Shown here: piece by piece, positions 49,294 to 62,700 of the stretch
Numbering within the stretch: position 1 is the first letter of the stretch
How the letters are laid out: each line of letters opens with the position of its first letter
Source: Prosopocoilus inquinatus
Lineage: Eukaryota; Arthropoda; Insecta; Coleoptera; Lucanidae
DNA length: 64,000 bases
Reading direction: 5' to 3'
NCBI GenBank assembly: GCA_036172665.1
Contig: CM069873.1
Location: 36,694,001 to 36,758,000 of the forward strand
Notes under the pieces: generated by a model
Told to the model about the DNA's origin: nothing
Seen by the model: only the letters and a program-made list of their open reading frames with translations
Databases searched by the model: none
Position numbers and translations under genes: made by a program

Positions 49294-49729
49294 GCATTAG
49301 CGTTGTTCCTGTGATGTATCTAATGGATCCTTACTCATCTATCATGTTATTTGACGTTTCGATGGACTCTAGTATCTCTGATGTGAGATACGAAGTTTTT
49401 GGACGCAGCAGGAGCTGGAAATAGTTTTAAACGAAACAACACGTATTAGCGTTGTTCCTGTGATGTATCTAATCGATCCTTACTCATCTATCATGTTATT
49501 TGACGTTTGGATGGACTCCAGTAACTCTGATGTGAGATACAATGTTCACGGACGCAGCAGAAGCTGGAAATAGTTTTGAACGAAACAACACGTATTAGCG
49601 TTGTTCCTGTGATGTATCTGATCGATCCTTACTCATCTATCATGTTATTTGACGTTTGGATGGACTCCAGTAACTCTGATGTGAGATACAAAGTTTTCGG
49701 ACGCAGCAGAAGCTGGAAATAGTTTTAAA

Positions 49730-52700
49730 CGAAACAACACGCATTACCGTTGTTCCTGTGATGTATCTAATCGATCCTTACTCATCTATCATGTTATTTG
49801 GCGTCTCGATGGACTCCAGTAACTCTGATGTGAGATACAAAGTTTTCGGACGCAGCAGAAGCTGGAAATAGTTTTAATCGAAACAACACGCATTAGCGTT
49901 GTTCCTGTGATGTATATAATCGATCCTTACTCATCTATCATGTTATTTGACGTTTGGATGGACTCCAGTAGCTCTGATGTGAGATACAAAGTTCTCGGAC
50001 GCAGCAGAAGCTGGAAATAGTTTTGAACGAAACAACGCGCATTAGCGTTGTTCCTGTGATGTATCTAATCGATCCTTACTTATCTACTATGTTATTTGAC
50101 GTTTCGATGGACTCTAGTAACTCTGATGTGAGATACGAAATTTTCGATCGTAGCAGAATCTGGAAATAGTTTTAAATGAAACAACACGCATTAGCGTTGT
50201 CCCTGTGATGTATCTAATCGATCCTTACTCATCTATCATGTTATTTGACGTTTGGATGGACTCCAGTAATTCTGATGTGAGATACAAAGTTCTCGGACGC
50301 AGCAGAAGCTGGAAATAGTTTTGAATGAAACAACACGTATTAGCGTTGTTCCTGTGATGTATCTAATCGATCCTTACTCATCTATCATGTTATTTGACGT
50401 TTGGATGGACTCCAGTAACTCTGATGTGAGATACAAAGTTTTCGGACGCAGCAGAAGCTGGAAATAGTTTTAAACGAAACAACACGCATTACCGTTGTTC
50501 CTGTGATGTATCTAATCGATCCTTACTCATCTATCATGTTATTTGACGTTTGGATGGACTCCAGTAACTCTGATGTGAGGTACAAAGTTTTCGGACGCAG
50601 CAGAAACTGGAAATAGTTTTAAATGAAACAACACGCATTAGCGTTGTTCCTGTGATGTATCTAATGGATCCTTACTCATCTATCATGTTATTTGACGTTT
50701 CGATGGACTCTAGTAACTCTGATGTGAGATACGAAGTTTTTGGACGCAGCAGGAGCTGGAAATAGTTTTATACGAAACAACACGCATTAGCGTTGTTCCT
50801 GTGATGTATCTAATCGATCCTTACTCATCTATCATGTTATTTGACGTTTCGATGGACACCAGTAACTCTAATGTGAGATACGAAATTTTCGGACGCAGCA
50901 GGAGCTGGAAATAGTTTTAAACGAAACAACACGCATTAGCGTTGTTCCTGTGATTTATCTAATCGATCCTTACTCATCTATCATGTTATTTGACGTTTGA
51001 ATGGACTCCAGTAACTCTGATGTGAGATACGAAGTTCTCGGACGCAGCTGAAGCTGGAAATAGTTTTAAATGAAACAACACGTACTAGCGTTGTTCCTGT
51101 GATGTATCTAATCGATCCTTACTCATCTATCATGTTATTTGACGTTTGGATGGACTCCAGTAACTCTGATGTGAGATACAAAGTTTTCGGACGCAGCAGA
51201 AGCTGGAAATAGTTTTAAACGAAACAACACGCATTACCGTTGTTCCTGTGATGTATCTAATCGATCCTTACTCATCTATCATGTTATTTGACGTTTGGAT
51301 GGACTCCAGTTCCTCTGATGTGAGATAAAAAGTTCTCGGACGCAGCAGAAGCTGGAAATAGTTTTAAACGAAACAACACGCATTAGCGTTGTTCCTGTGA
51401 TGTATCTAATCGATCCTTACTCACCTATCATGTTATTTGACGTTTCGATGGACTCTAGTAACTCTGATGTGAGATACGAAGTTTTTGGACGCAGCAGGAG
51501 CTGGAAATAGTTTTAAACGAAACAACACGTATTAGCGTTGTTCCTGTGATGTATCTAATCGATCCTTACTCATCTATCATGTTATTTGACGTTTGGATGG
51601 ACTCCAGTTCCTCTGATGTGAGATAAAAAGTTCTCGGACGCAGCAGAATCTGGAAATAGTTTTAAACGAAACAACACGCATTACCGTTGTTCCTGTGATG
51701 TATCTAATCGATCCTTACTCATCTATCATGTTATTTGGCGTCTCGATGGACTCCAGTAACTCTGATGTGAGATACAAAGTTTTCGGACGCAGCAGAAGCT
51801 GGAAATAGTTTTAATCGAAACAACACGCATTAGCGTTGTTCCTGTGATGTATATAATCGATCCTTACTCATCTATCATGTTATTTGACGTTTGGATGGAC
51901 TCCAGTAGCTCTGATGTGAGATACAAAGTTCTCGGACGCAGCAGAAGCTGGAAATAGTTTTGAACGAAACAACGCGTAATTAGCGTTGTTCCTGTGATGT
52001 ATCTAATCGATCCTTACTTATCTACTATGTTATTTGACGTTTCGATGGACTCTAGTAACTCTGATGTGAGATACGAAATTTTCGATCGTAGCAGAATCTG
52101 GAAATAGTTTTAAATGAAACAACACGCATTAGCGTTGTCCCTGTGATGTATCTAATCGATCCTTACTCATCTATCATGTTATTTGACGTTTGGATGGACT
52201 CCAGTAATTCTGATGTGAGATACAAAGTTCTCGGACGCAGCAGAAGCTGGAAATAGTTTTGAATGAAACAACACGTATTAGCGTTGTTCCTGTGATGTAT
52301 CTAATCGATCCTTACTCATCTATCATGTTATTTGACGTTTGGATGGACTCCAGTAACTCTGATGTGAGATACAAAGTTTTCGGACGCAGCAGAAGCTGGA
52401 AATAGTTTTAAACGAAACAACACGCATTACCGTTGTTCCTGTGATGTATCTAATCGATCCTTACTCATCTATCATGTTATTTGACGTTTGGATGGACTCC
52501 AGTAACTCTGATGTGAGGTACAAAGTTTTCGGACGCAGCAGAAGCTGGAAATAGTTTTAAATGAAACAACACGCATTAGCGTTGTTCCTGTGATGTATCT
52601 AATGGATCCTTACTCATCTATCATGTTATTTGACGTTTCGATGGACTCTAGTAACTCTGATGTGAGATACGAAGTTTTTGGACGCAGCAGGAGCTGGAAA

Positions 52701-52800
52701 TAGTTTTATACGAAACAATACGCATTAGCGTTGTTCCTGTGATGTATCTAATCGATCCTTACTCATCTATCATGTTATTTGACGTTTCGATGGACACCAG
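49730..52800. repeat. 13-monomer tandem relationship (1937/1938 bp)
   Basis: The stretch about 49730-50860 recurs at about 51670-52800. H heads (gcattaccg) lie at 49741 and 51678, 1937 bp apart; ttcgatcg lies at 50143 and 52081, 1938 bp apart. The extra base is a single-base insertion at about 51979 (gcgtaattag for gcgtattag), making that unit 150 bp. Shared marks are gtatataatcg, agtagctctg, gttgtccctg, agtaattctg, ttttgaatg, ttttatacg and gatggacacc. Between the copies lie units with ccagttcctctg and tcacctatc. Confidence 0.85.
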
Positions 52801-52809
52801 TAACTCTAA

Positions 52810-55045
52810 TGTGAGATACGAAATTTTCGAACGCAGCAGAATCTGGAAATAGTTTTAAGTGAAACAACACGCATTAGCGTTGTTCCTGTGATGTATCTAA
52901 TCGATCCTTACTCATCTATCATGTTATTTGACGTTTGGATGGACTCCAGTTCCTCTGATGTGAGATAAAAAGTTCTCGGACGCAGCAGAAGCTGGAAATA
53001 GTTTTAAACGAAACAACACGCATTAGCGTTGTTCCTGTGATGTATCTAATCGATCCTTACTCACCTATCATGTTATTTGACGTTTCGATGGACTCTAGTA
53101 ACTCTGATGTGAGATACGAAGTTTTTGGACGCAGCAGGAGCTGGAAATAGTTTTAAACGAAACAAAACGTATTAGCGTTGTTCCTGTGATGTATCTAATC
53201 GATCCTTACTCATCTATCATGTTATTTGACGTTTGGATGGACTCCAGTTCCTCTGATGTGAGATAAAAAGTTCTCGGACGCAGCAGAAGCTGGAAATAGT
53301 TTTAAACGAAACAACACGCATTATCGTTGTTCCTGTGATGTATCTAATCGATCCTTACTCATCTATCATGTTATTTGGCGTTTCGATGGACTCCAGTAAC
53401 TCTGATGTGAGATACGAAGTTTTTGGACGCAGCAGAAACTGGAAATAGTTTTAAATGAAACAACACGCATTAGCGTTGTTCCTGTGATGTATCTAATGGA
53501 TCCTTACCATCTATCATGTCATTTGACGTTTCGATGGACTCTAGTAACTCTGATGTGAGATACGAAGTTTTTGGACGCAGCAGGAGCTGGAAATAGTTTT
53601 AAACGAAACAACACGTATTAGCGTTGTTCCTGTGATGTATCTAATCGATCCTTACTCATCTATCATGTTATTTGACGTTTGGATGGACTCCAGTAACTCT
53701 GATGTGAGATACAATGTTCTCGGACGCAGCAGAAGTTGGAAATAATTTTAAACGAAACAACACGCATTACCGTTGTTCCTGTGATGTATCTAATCGATCC
53801 TTACTCATCTATCATGTTATTTGGCGTCTCGATGGACTCCAGTAACTCTGATGTGAGATACAAAGTTTTCGGACGCAGCAGAAGCTGGAAATAGTTTTAA
53901 TCGAAACAACACGCATTAGCGTTGTTCCTGTGATGTATCTAATCGATCCTTACTCATCTATCATGTTATTTGACGTTTGGATGGACTCCAGTAGCTCTGA
54001 TGTGAGATACAAAGTTCTCGGACGCAGCAGAAGCTGGAAATAGTTTTGAACGAAACAAAACGTATTAGCGTTGTTCCTGTGATGTATCTGATCGATCCTT
54101 ACTTATCTACTATGTTATTTGACGTTTCGATGGACTCTAGTAACTCTGATGTGAGATACGAAATTTTCGATCGTAGCAGAATCTGGAAATAGTTTTAAAT
54201 GAAACAACACGTATTAGCGTTGTTCCTGTGATGTATCTAATCGATCCTTACTCATCTATCATGTTATTTGACGTTTGGATGGACTACAGTAACTCTGATG
54301 TGAGGTACAAAGCTTTCGGACGCAGCAGAAGCTGGAAATAGTTTTAAATGAAACAACACCCATTAGCGTTGTTCCTGTGATGTATCTAATGGATCCTTAC
54401 TCATCTACTATGTTATTTGACGTTTCGATGGACTCTAGTAACTCTGATGTGAGATACGAAATTTTCGATCGTAGCAGAATCTGGAAATAGTTTTAAATGA
54501 AACAACACGTATTAGCGTTGTTCCTGTGATATATCTAATCGATCCTTACTCATCTATCATGTTATTTGACGTTTGGATGGACTCCAGTAACTCTGATGTG
54601 AGGTACAAAGTTTTCGGACGCAGCAGAAGCTGGAAATAGTTTTAAATGAAACAACACCCATTAGCGTTGTTCCTGTGATGTATCTAATGGATCCTTACTC
54701 ATCTATCATGTTATTTGACGTTTCGATGGACTCTAGTAACTCTGATGTGAGATACGAAGTTTTTGGACGCAGCAGGAGCTGGAAATAGTTTTAAACGAAA
54801 CAACACGTATTAGCGTTGTTCCTGTGATGTATCTAATCGATCCTTACTCATCTATCATGTTATTTGACGTTTGGATGGACTCCAGTAACTCTGATGTGAG
54901 ATACAATGTTCTCGGACGCAGCAGAAGCTGGAAATAGTTTTGAACGAAACAACACGTATTAGCGTTGTTCCTGTGATGTATCTAATCGATCCTTACTCAT
55001 CTATCATGTTATTTGACGTTTGGATGGACTCCAGTAACTCTGATG
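52810..55045. repeat. 4320-bp offset duplication, copy 1
   Basis: This stretch matches about 57130-59365 at a constant 4320 bp (29 monomers less 1 bp, the loss being ccttaccatc at 53505). Marks are ttttcgaacgcagcagaatctgg, ttttaagtg, ccttaccatctatcatgtcatt (53505 and 57825) and ttttcgatcgtag. Differences are few, for example gactacagtaac at about 54290 against gactccagtaac downstream. It overlaps the 1490-bp duplication, which was inserted into only one of the two copies. Confidence 0.85.
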
Positions 55046-55279
55046 TGAGGTACAAAGTTTTCGGACGCAGCAGAAGCTGGAAATAGTTTTAAATGAAACA
55101 ACACGCATTAGCGTTGTTCCTGTGATGTATCTAATGGATCCTTACTCATCTATCATGTTATTTGACGTTTCGATGGACTCTAGTAACTCTGATGTGAGAT
55201 ACGAAGTTTTTGGACGCAGCAGGAGCTGGAAATAGTTTTATACGAAACAGCACGCATTAGCGTTGTTCCTGTGATGTAT
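53790..55279. repeat. 1490-bp (10-monomer) tandem duplication, copy 1
   Basis: Exactly ten monomers are repeated directly afterwards. Marks at 53821 (ttggcgtctcg), 53891 (tttaatcg), 54371 and 55211 recur 1490 bp downstream. The junction is in the hybrid monomer 55254-55402, which has an M-type leader (ttttatacgaaacagcacgcattagcg) in substance and an H body (ttggcgtctcg at 55311). The exchange therefore lies between about 55261 and 55312. Confidence 0.9.
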
Positions 55280-56769
55280 CTAATCGATCCTTACTCATCT
55301 ATCATGTTATTTGGCGTCTCGATGGACTCCAGTAACTCTGATGTGAGATACAAAGTTTTCGGACGCAGCAGAAGCTGGAAATAGTTTTAATCGAAACAAC
55401 ACGCATTAGCGTTGTTCCTGTGATGTATCTAATCGATCCTTACTCATCTATCATGTTATTTGACGTTTGGATGGACTCCAGTAGCTCTGATGTGAGATAC
55501 AAAGTTCTCGGACGCAGCAGAAGCTGGAAATAGTTTTGAACGAAACAAAACGTATTAGCGTTGTTCCTGTGATGTATCTGATCGATCCTTACTTATCTAC
55601 TATGTTATTTGACGTTTCGATGGACTCTAGTAACTCTGATGTGAGATACGAAATTTTCGATCGTAGCAGAATCTGGAAATAGTTTTAAATGAAACAACAC
55701 GTATTAGCGTTGTTCCTGTGATGTATCTAATCGATCCTTACTCATCTATCATGTTATTTGACGTTTGGATGGACTCCAGTAACTCTGATGTGAGGTACAA
55801 AGCTTTCGGACGCAGCAGAAGCTGGAAATAGTTTTAAATGAAACAACACCCATTAGCGTTGTTCCTGTGATGTATCTAATGGATCCTTACTCATCTACTA
55901 TGTTATTTGACGTTTCGATGGACTCTAGTAACTCTGATGTGAGATACGAAATTTTCGATCGTAGCAGAATCTGGAAATAGTTTTAAATGAAACAACACGT
56001 ATTAGCGTTGTTCCTGTGATATATCTAATCGATCCTTACTCATCTATCATGTTATTTGACGTTTGGATGGACTCCAGTAACTCTGATGTGAGGTACAAAG
56101 TTTTCGGACGCAGCAGAAGCTGGAAATAGTTTTAAATGAAACAACACCCATTAGCGTTGTTCCTGTGATGTATCTAATGGATCCTTACTCATCTATCATG
56201 TTATTTGACGTTTCGATGGACTCTAGTAACTCTGATGTGAGATACGAAGTTTTTGGACGCAGCAGGAGCTGGAAATAGTTTTAAACGAAACAACACGTAT
56301 TAGCGTTGTTCCTGTGATGTATCTAATCGATCCTTACTCATCTATCATGTTATTTGACGTTTGGATGGACTCCAGTAACTCTGATGTGAGATACAATGTT
56401 CTCGGACGCAGCAGAAGCTGGAAATAGTTTTGAACGAAACAACACGTATTAGCGTTGTTCCTGTGATGTATCTAATCGATCCTTACTCATCTATCATGTT
56501 ATTTGACGTTTGGATGGACTCCAGTAACTCTGATGTGAGGTACAAAGTTTTCGGACGCAGCAGAAGCTGGAAATAGTTTTAAATGAAACAACACGCATTA
56601 GCGTTGTTCCTGTGATGTATCTAATGGATCCTTACTCATCTATCATGTTATTTGACGTTTCGATGGACTCTAGTAACTCTGATGTGAGATACGAAGTTTT
56701 TGGACGCAGCAGGAGCTGGAAATAGTTTTATACGAAACAGCACGCATTAGCGTTGTTCCTGTGATGTAT
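55280..56769. repeat. 1490-bp tandem duplication, copy 2
   Basis: This is the second copy of the ten-monomer block. It is almost identical to the first: in the parts I compared, gactacagtaac of copy 1 (about 54290) reads gactccagtaac here. After its end the sequence continues with a ttgacgtttcgatggacacc unit rather than an H body, which fixes the other side of the exchange. The related locus at 57810-59300 has only a single copy, so the duplication is younger than the 4320-bp one. Confidence 0.88.
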
Positions 56770-57129
56770 CTAATCGATCCTTACTCATCTATCATGTTAT
56801 TTGACGTTTCGATGGACACCAGTAACTCTAATGTGAGATACGAAATTTTCGGACGCAGCAGGAGCTGGAAATAGTTTTAAACGAAACAACACGCATTAGC
56901 GTTGTTCCTGTGATTTATCTAATCGATCCTTACTCATCTATCATGTTATTTGACGTTTGAATGGACTCCAGTAACTCTGATGTGAGATACAAAGTTCTCG
57001 GACGCAGCAGAAGCTGGAAATAGTTTTGAACGAAACAACACGTATTAGCGTTGTTCCTGTGATGTATCTAATCGATCCTTACTTATCTACTATGTTATTT
57101 GACGTTTCGATGGACTCCAGTAACTCTGA

Positions 57130-59365
57130 TGTGAGAGACGAAATTTTCGAACGCAGCAGAATCTGGAAATAGTTTTAAGTGAAACAACACGCATTAGCGT
57201 TGTTCCTGTGATGTATCTAATCGATCCTTACTCATCTATCATGTTATTTGACGTTTGGATGGACTCCAGTTCCTCTGATGTGAGATAAAAAGTTCTCGGA
57301 CGCAGCAGAAGCTGGAAATAGTTTTAAACGAAACAACACGCATTAGCGTTGTTCCTGTGATGTATCTAATCGATCCTTACTCACCTATCATGTTATTTGA
57401 CGTTTCGATGGACTCTAGTAACTCTGATGTGAGATACGAAGTTTTTGGACGCAGCAGGAGCTGGAAATAGTTTTAAACGAAACAACACGTATTAGCGTTG
57501 TTCCTGTGATGTATCTAATCGATCCTTACTCATCTATCATGTTATTTGACGTTTGGATGGACTCCAGTTCCTCTGATGTGAGATAAAAAGTTCTCGGACG
57601 CAGCAGAAGCTGGAAATAGTTTTAAACGAAACAACACGCATTATCGTTGTTCCTGTGATGTATCTAATCGATCCTTACTCATCTATCATGTTATTTGGCG
57701 TTTCGATGGACTCCAGTAACTCTGATGTGAGATACGAAGTTTTTGGACGCAGCAGAAACTGGAAATAGTTTTAAATGAAACAACACGCATTAGCGTTGTT
57801 CCTGTGATGTATCTAATGGATCCTTACCATCTATCATGTCATTTGACGTTTCGATGGACTCTAGTAACTCTGATGTGAGATACGAAGTTTTTGGACGCAG
57901 CAGGAGCTGGAAATAGTTTTAAACGAAACAACACGTATTAGCGTTGTTCCTGTGATGTATCTAATCGATCCTTACTCATCTATCATGTTATTTGACGTTT
58001 GGATGGACTCCAGTAACTCTGATGTGAGATACAATGTTCTCGGACGCAGCAGAAGCTGGAAATAGTTTTAAACGAAACAACACGCATTACCGTTGTTCCT
58101 GTGATGTATCTAATCGATCCTTACTCATCTATCATGTTATTTGGCGTCTCGATGGACTCCAGTAACTCTGATGTGAGATACAAAGTTTTCGGACGCAGCA
58201 GAAGCTGGAAATAGTTTTAATCGAAACAACACGCATTAGCGTTGTTCCTGTGATGTATCTAATCGATCCTTACTCATCTATCATGTTATTTGACGTTTGG
58301 ATGGACTCCAGTAGCTCTGATGTGAGATACAAAGTTCTCGGACGCAGCAGAAGCTGGAAATAGTTTTGAACGAAACAAAACGTATTAGCGTTGTTCCTGT
58401 GATGTATCTGATCGATCCTTACTTATCTACTATGTTATTTGACGTTTCGATGGACTCTAGTAACTCTGATGTGAGATACGAAATTTTCGATCGTAGCAGA
58501 ATCTGGAAATAGTTTTAAATGAAACAACACGTATTAGCGTTGTTCCTGTGATGTATCTAATCGATCCTTACTCATCTATCATGTTATTTGAGGTTTGGAT
58601 GGACTCCAGTAACTCTGATGTGAGGTACAAAGTTTTCGGACGCAGCAGAAGCTGGAAATAGTTTTAAATGAAACAACACCCATTAGCGTTGTTCCTGTGA
58701 TGTATCTAATGGATCCTTACTCATCTACTATGTTATTTGACGTTTCGATGGACTCTAGTAACTCTGATGTGAGATACGAAATTTTCGATCGTAGCAGAAT
58801 CTGGAAATAGTTTTAAATGAAACAACACGTATTAGCGTTGTTCCTGTGATATATCTAATCGATCCTTACTCATCTATCATGTTATTTGACGTTTGGATGG
58901 ACTCCAGTAACTCTGATGTGAGGTACAAAGTTTTCGGACGCAGCAGAAGCTGGAAATAGTTTTAAATGAAACAACACCCATTAGCGTTGTTCCTGTGATG
59001 TATCTAATGGATCCTTACTCATCTATCATGTTATTTGACGTTTCGATGGACTCTAGTAACTCTGATGTGAGATACGAAGTTTTTGGACGCAGCAGGAGCT
59101 GGAAATAGTTTTAAACGAAACAACACGTATTAGCGTTGTTCCTGTGATGTATCTAATCGATCCTTACTCATCTATCATGTTATTTGACGTTTGGATGGAC
59201 TCCAGTAACTCTGATGTGAGATACAATGTTCTCGGACGCAGCAGAAGCTGGAAATAGTTTTGAACGAAACAACACGTATTAGCGTTGTTCCTGTGATGTA
59301 TCTAATCGATCCTTACTCATCTATCATGTTATTTGACGTTTGGATGGACTCCAGTAACTCTGATG
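57130..59365. repeat. 4320-bp offset duplication, copy 2
   Basis: This is the partner of 52810-55045. It departs from it at about 59365, where it reads gagatacaaagtattcgg and cagcagacgctgg instead of gaggtacaaagttttcgg. A private change is ttatttgaggtttgg at about 58590. The region 59572-59720 then returns to h-I-J type units. Confidence 0.85.
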
Positions 59366-59719
59366 TGAGATACAAAGTATTCGGACGCAGCAGACGCTGG
59401 AAATAGTTTTAAACGAAACAACACGCATTAGCGTTGTTCCTGTGATGTATCTAATCGATCCTTACTCATCTATCATGTTATTTGGCGTTTCGATGGACTC
59501 CAGTAACTCTGATGTGAGATACAAAGTTTTCGGACGCAGCAGAAGCTGGAAATAGTTTTGAACGAAACAACACGTATTAGCGTTGTTCCTGTGATGTATC
59601 TAATCGATCCTTACTTAGCTACTATGTTATTTGACGTTTCGATGGACTCCAATAACTCTGATGTGAGATACAAAGTTTTCGGACGCAGCAGAAGCTGGAA
59701 ATACTTTTAAACGAAACAA

Positions 59720-62700
59720 CACGCATTAGCGTTGTTCCTGTGATGTATCTAATCGATCCTTACTCATCTATCATTATATTTGACGTTTGGATGGACTACA
59801 GTAACTCTGATGTGAGATACAAAGTTTACGGACGCAGCAGAAGCTGGAAATAGTTTTAATCGAAACAACACGCATTAGCGTTGTTCCTGTGATGTATCTA
59901 ATCGATCCTTACTCATCTATCATGTTACTTGGCGTCTCGATAGACTCCAGTAACTCTGATGTGAGATACAAAGTTTTCGGACGCAGCAGAAGCTGGAAAT
60001 AGTTTTAAACGAAACAACACGCATTAGCGTTGTTCCTGTGATGTATCTAATGGATCCTTACTCATTTATCATGTTATTTGGCGTTTCGATGGACTCCAGA
60101 AACTTTGATGTGAGATACGAAGTTCTCGGACGCAGCTGAAGCTGGAAATAGTTTTAAATGAAACAACACGTACTAGCGTTGTTCCTGTGATATATCTAAT
60201 CGATCCTTACTCATCTATCATGTTATTTGACGTTTGGATGGACTCCAGTAACTCTGATGTGAGGTACAAAGTTTTCGGACGCAGCAGAAGCTGGAAATAG
60301 TTTTAAATGAAACTACACGCATTAGCGTTGTTCCTGTGATGTATCTAATGGATCCTTACTCATCTATCATGTTATTTGACGTTTCGATGGACTCTAGTAT
60401 CTCTGATGTGAGATACGAAGTTTTTGGGACGCAGCAGGAGCTGGAAATAGTTTTAAACGAAACAACACGTATTAGCGTTGTTCCTGTGATGTATCTAATC
60501 GATCCTTACTCATCTATCATGTTATTTGACGTTTGGATGGACTCCAGTAACTCTGATGTGAGATACAATGTTCACGGACGCAGCAGAAGCTGGAAATAGT
60601 TTTGAACGAAACAACACGTATTAGCGTTGTTCCTGTGATGTATCTGATCGATCCTTACTCATCTATCATGTTATTTGACGTTTGGATGGACTCCAGTAAC
60701 TCTGATGTGAGATACAAAGTTTTCGGACGCAGCAGAAGCTGGAAATAGTTTTAATCGAAACAACACGCATTAGCGTTGTTCCTGTGATGTATATAATCGA
60801 TCCTTACTCATCTATCATGTTATTTGACGTTTGGATGGACTCCAGTAGCTCTGATGTGAGATACAAAGTTCTCGGACGCAGCAGAAGCTGGAAATAGTTT
60901 TGAACGAAACAACGCGTATTAGCGTTGTTCCTGTGATGTATCTAATCGATCCTTACTTATCTACTATGTTATTTGACGTTTGGATGGACTCCAGTAACTC
61001 TGATGTGAGATACAAAGTTTTCGGACGCAGCAGAAGCTGGAAATAGTTTTAAACGAAACAACACGCATTACCGTTGTTCCTGTGATGTATCTAATCGATC
61101 CTTACTCATCTATCATGTTATTTGACGTTTGGATGGACTCCAGTAACTCTGATGTGAGGTACAATGTTTTCGGACGCAGCAGAAGCTGGAAATAGTTTTA
61201 AATGAAACAACACGCATTAGCGTTGTTCCTGTGATGTATCTAATGGATCCTTACTCATCTATCATGTTATTTGACGTTTCGATGGACTCTAGTAACTCTG
61301 ATGTGAGATACGAAGTTTTTGGACGCAGCAGGAGCTGGAAATAGTTTTATACGAAACAACACGCATTAGCGTTGTTCCTGTGATGTATCTAATCGATCCT
61401 TACTCATCTATCATGTTATTTGACGTTTCGATGGACACCAGTAACTCTAATGTGAGATACGAAATTTTCGGACGCAGCAGGAGCTGGAAATAGTTTTAAA
61501 CGAAACAACACGCATTAGCGTTGTTCCTGTGATTTATCTAATCGATCCTTACTCATCTATCATGTTATTTGACGTTTGAATGGACTCCAGTAACTCTGAT
61601 GTGAGATACAAAGTTCTCGGACGCAGCAGAAGCTGGAAATAGTTTTGAACGAAACAACACGTATTAGCGTTGTTCCTGTGATGTATCTAATCGATCCTTA
61701 CTTATCTACTATGTTATTTGACGTTTCGATGGACTCCAGTAACTCTGATGTGAGAGACGAAATTGTCGAACGCAGCAGAATCTGGAAATAGTTTTAAGTG
61801 AAACAACACGCATTAGCGTTGTTCCTGTGATGTATCTAATCGATCCTTACTCATCTATCATGTTATTTGACGTTTGGATGGACTCCAGTTCCTCTGATGT
61901 GAGATAAAAAGTTCTCGGACGCAGCAGAAGCTGGAAATAGTTTTAAACGAAACAACACGCATTAGCGTTGTTCCTGTGATGTATCTAATCGATCCTTACT
62001 CACCTATCATGTTATTTGACGTTTCGATGGACTCTAGTAACTCTGATGTGAGATACGAAGTTTTTGGACGCAGCAGGAGCTGGAAATAGTTTTAAACGAA
62101 ACAACACGTATTAGCGTTGTTCCTGTGATGTATCTAATCGATCCTTACTCATCTATCATGTTATTTGACGTTTGGATGGACTCCAGACCTCTGATGTGAG
62201 ATAAAAAGTTCTCGGACGCAGCAGAAGCTGGAAATAGTTTTAAACGAAACAACACGCATTTTCGTTGTTCCTGTGATGTATCTAATCGATCCTTACTCAT
62301 CTATCATGTTATTTGGCGTTTCGATGGACTCCAGTAACTCTGATGTGAGATACGAAGTTTTTGGACGCAGCAGGAGCTGGAAATAGTTTTAAACGAAACA
62401 ACACGCATTAGCGTTTTTCCTGTGATGTATCTAATAGATCCTTATTTATCTATCATGTTATTTGACGTTTCGATGGACTCTAGTAACTTTGATGTGAGAT
62501 ACGAAGTTTTTGGACGCAGCAGAAACTGGAAATAGTTTTAAATGAAACAACACGCATTAGCGTTGTTCCTGTGATGTATCTAATGGATCCTTACCATCTA
62601 TCATGTCATTTGACGTTTCGATGGACTCTAGTAACTCTGATGTGAGATACGAAGTTTTTGGACGCAGCAGGAGCTGGAAATAGTTTTAAACGAAACAACA

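Noticed and set aside
60336..60599. 87-codon open frame, the longest in the window
   Set aside because: It results from one inserted G (gtttttgggacgc), which joins the frame ending at ggaaatag to the frame entering the next monomer. The related units at about 40523 and 49311 lack the insertion and are not open.
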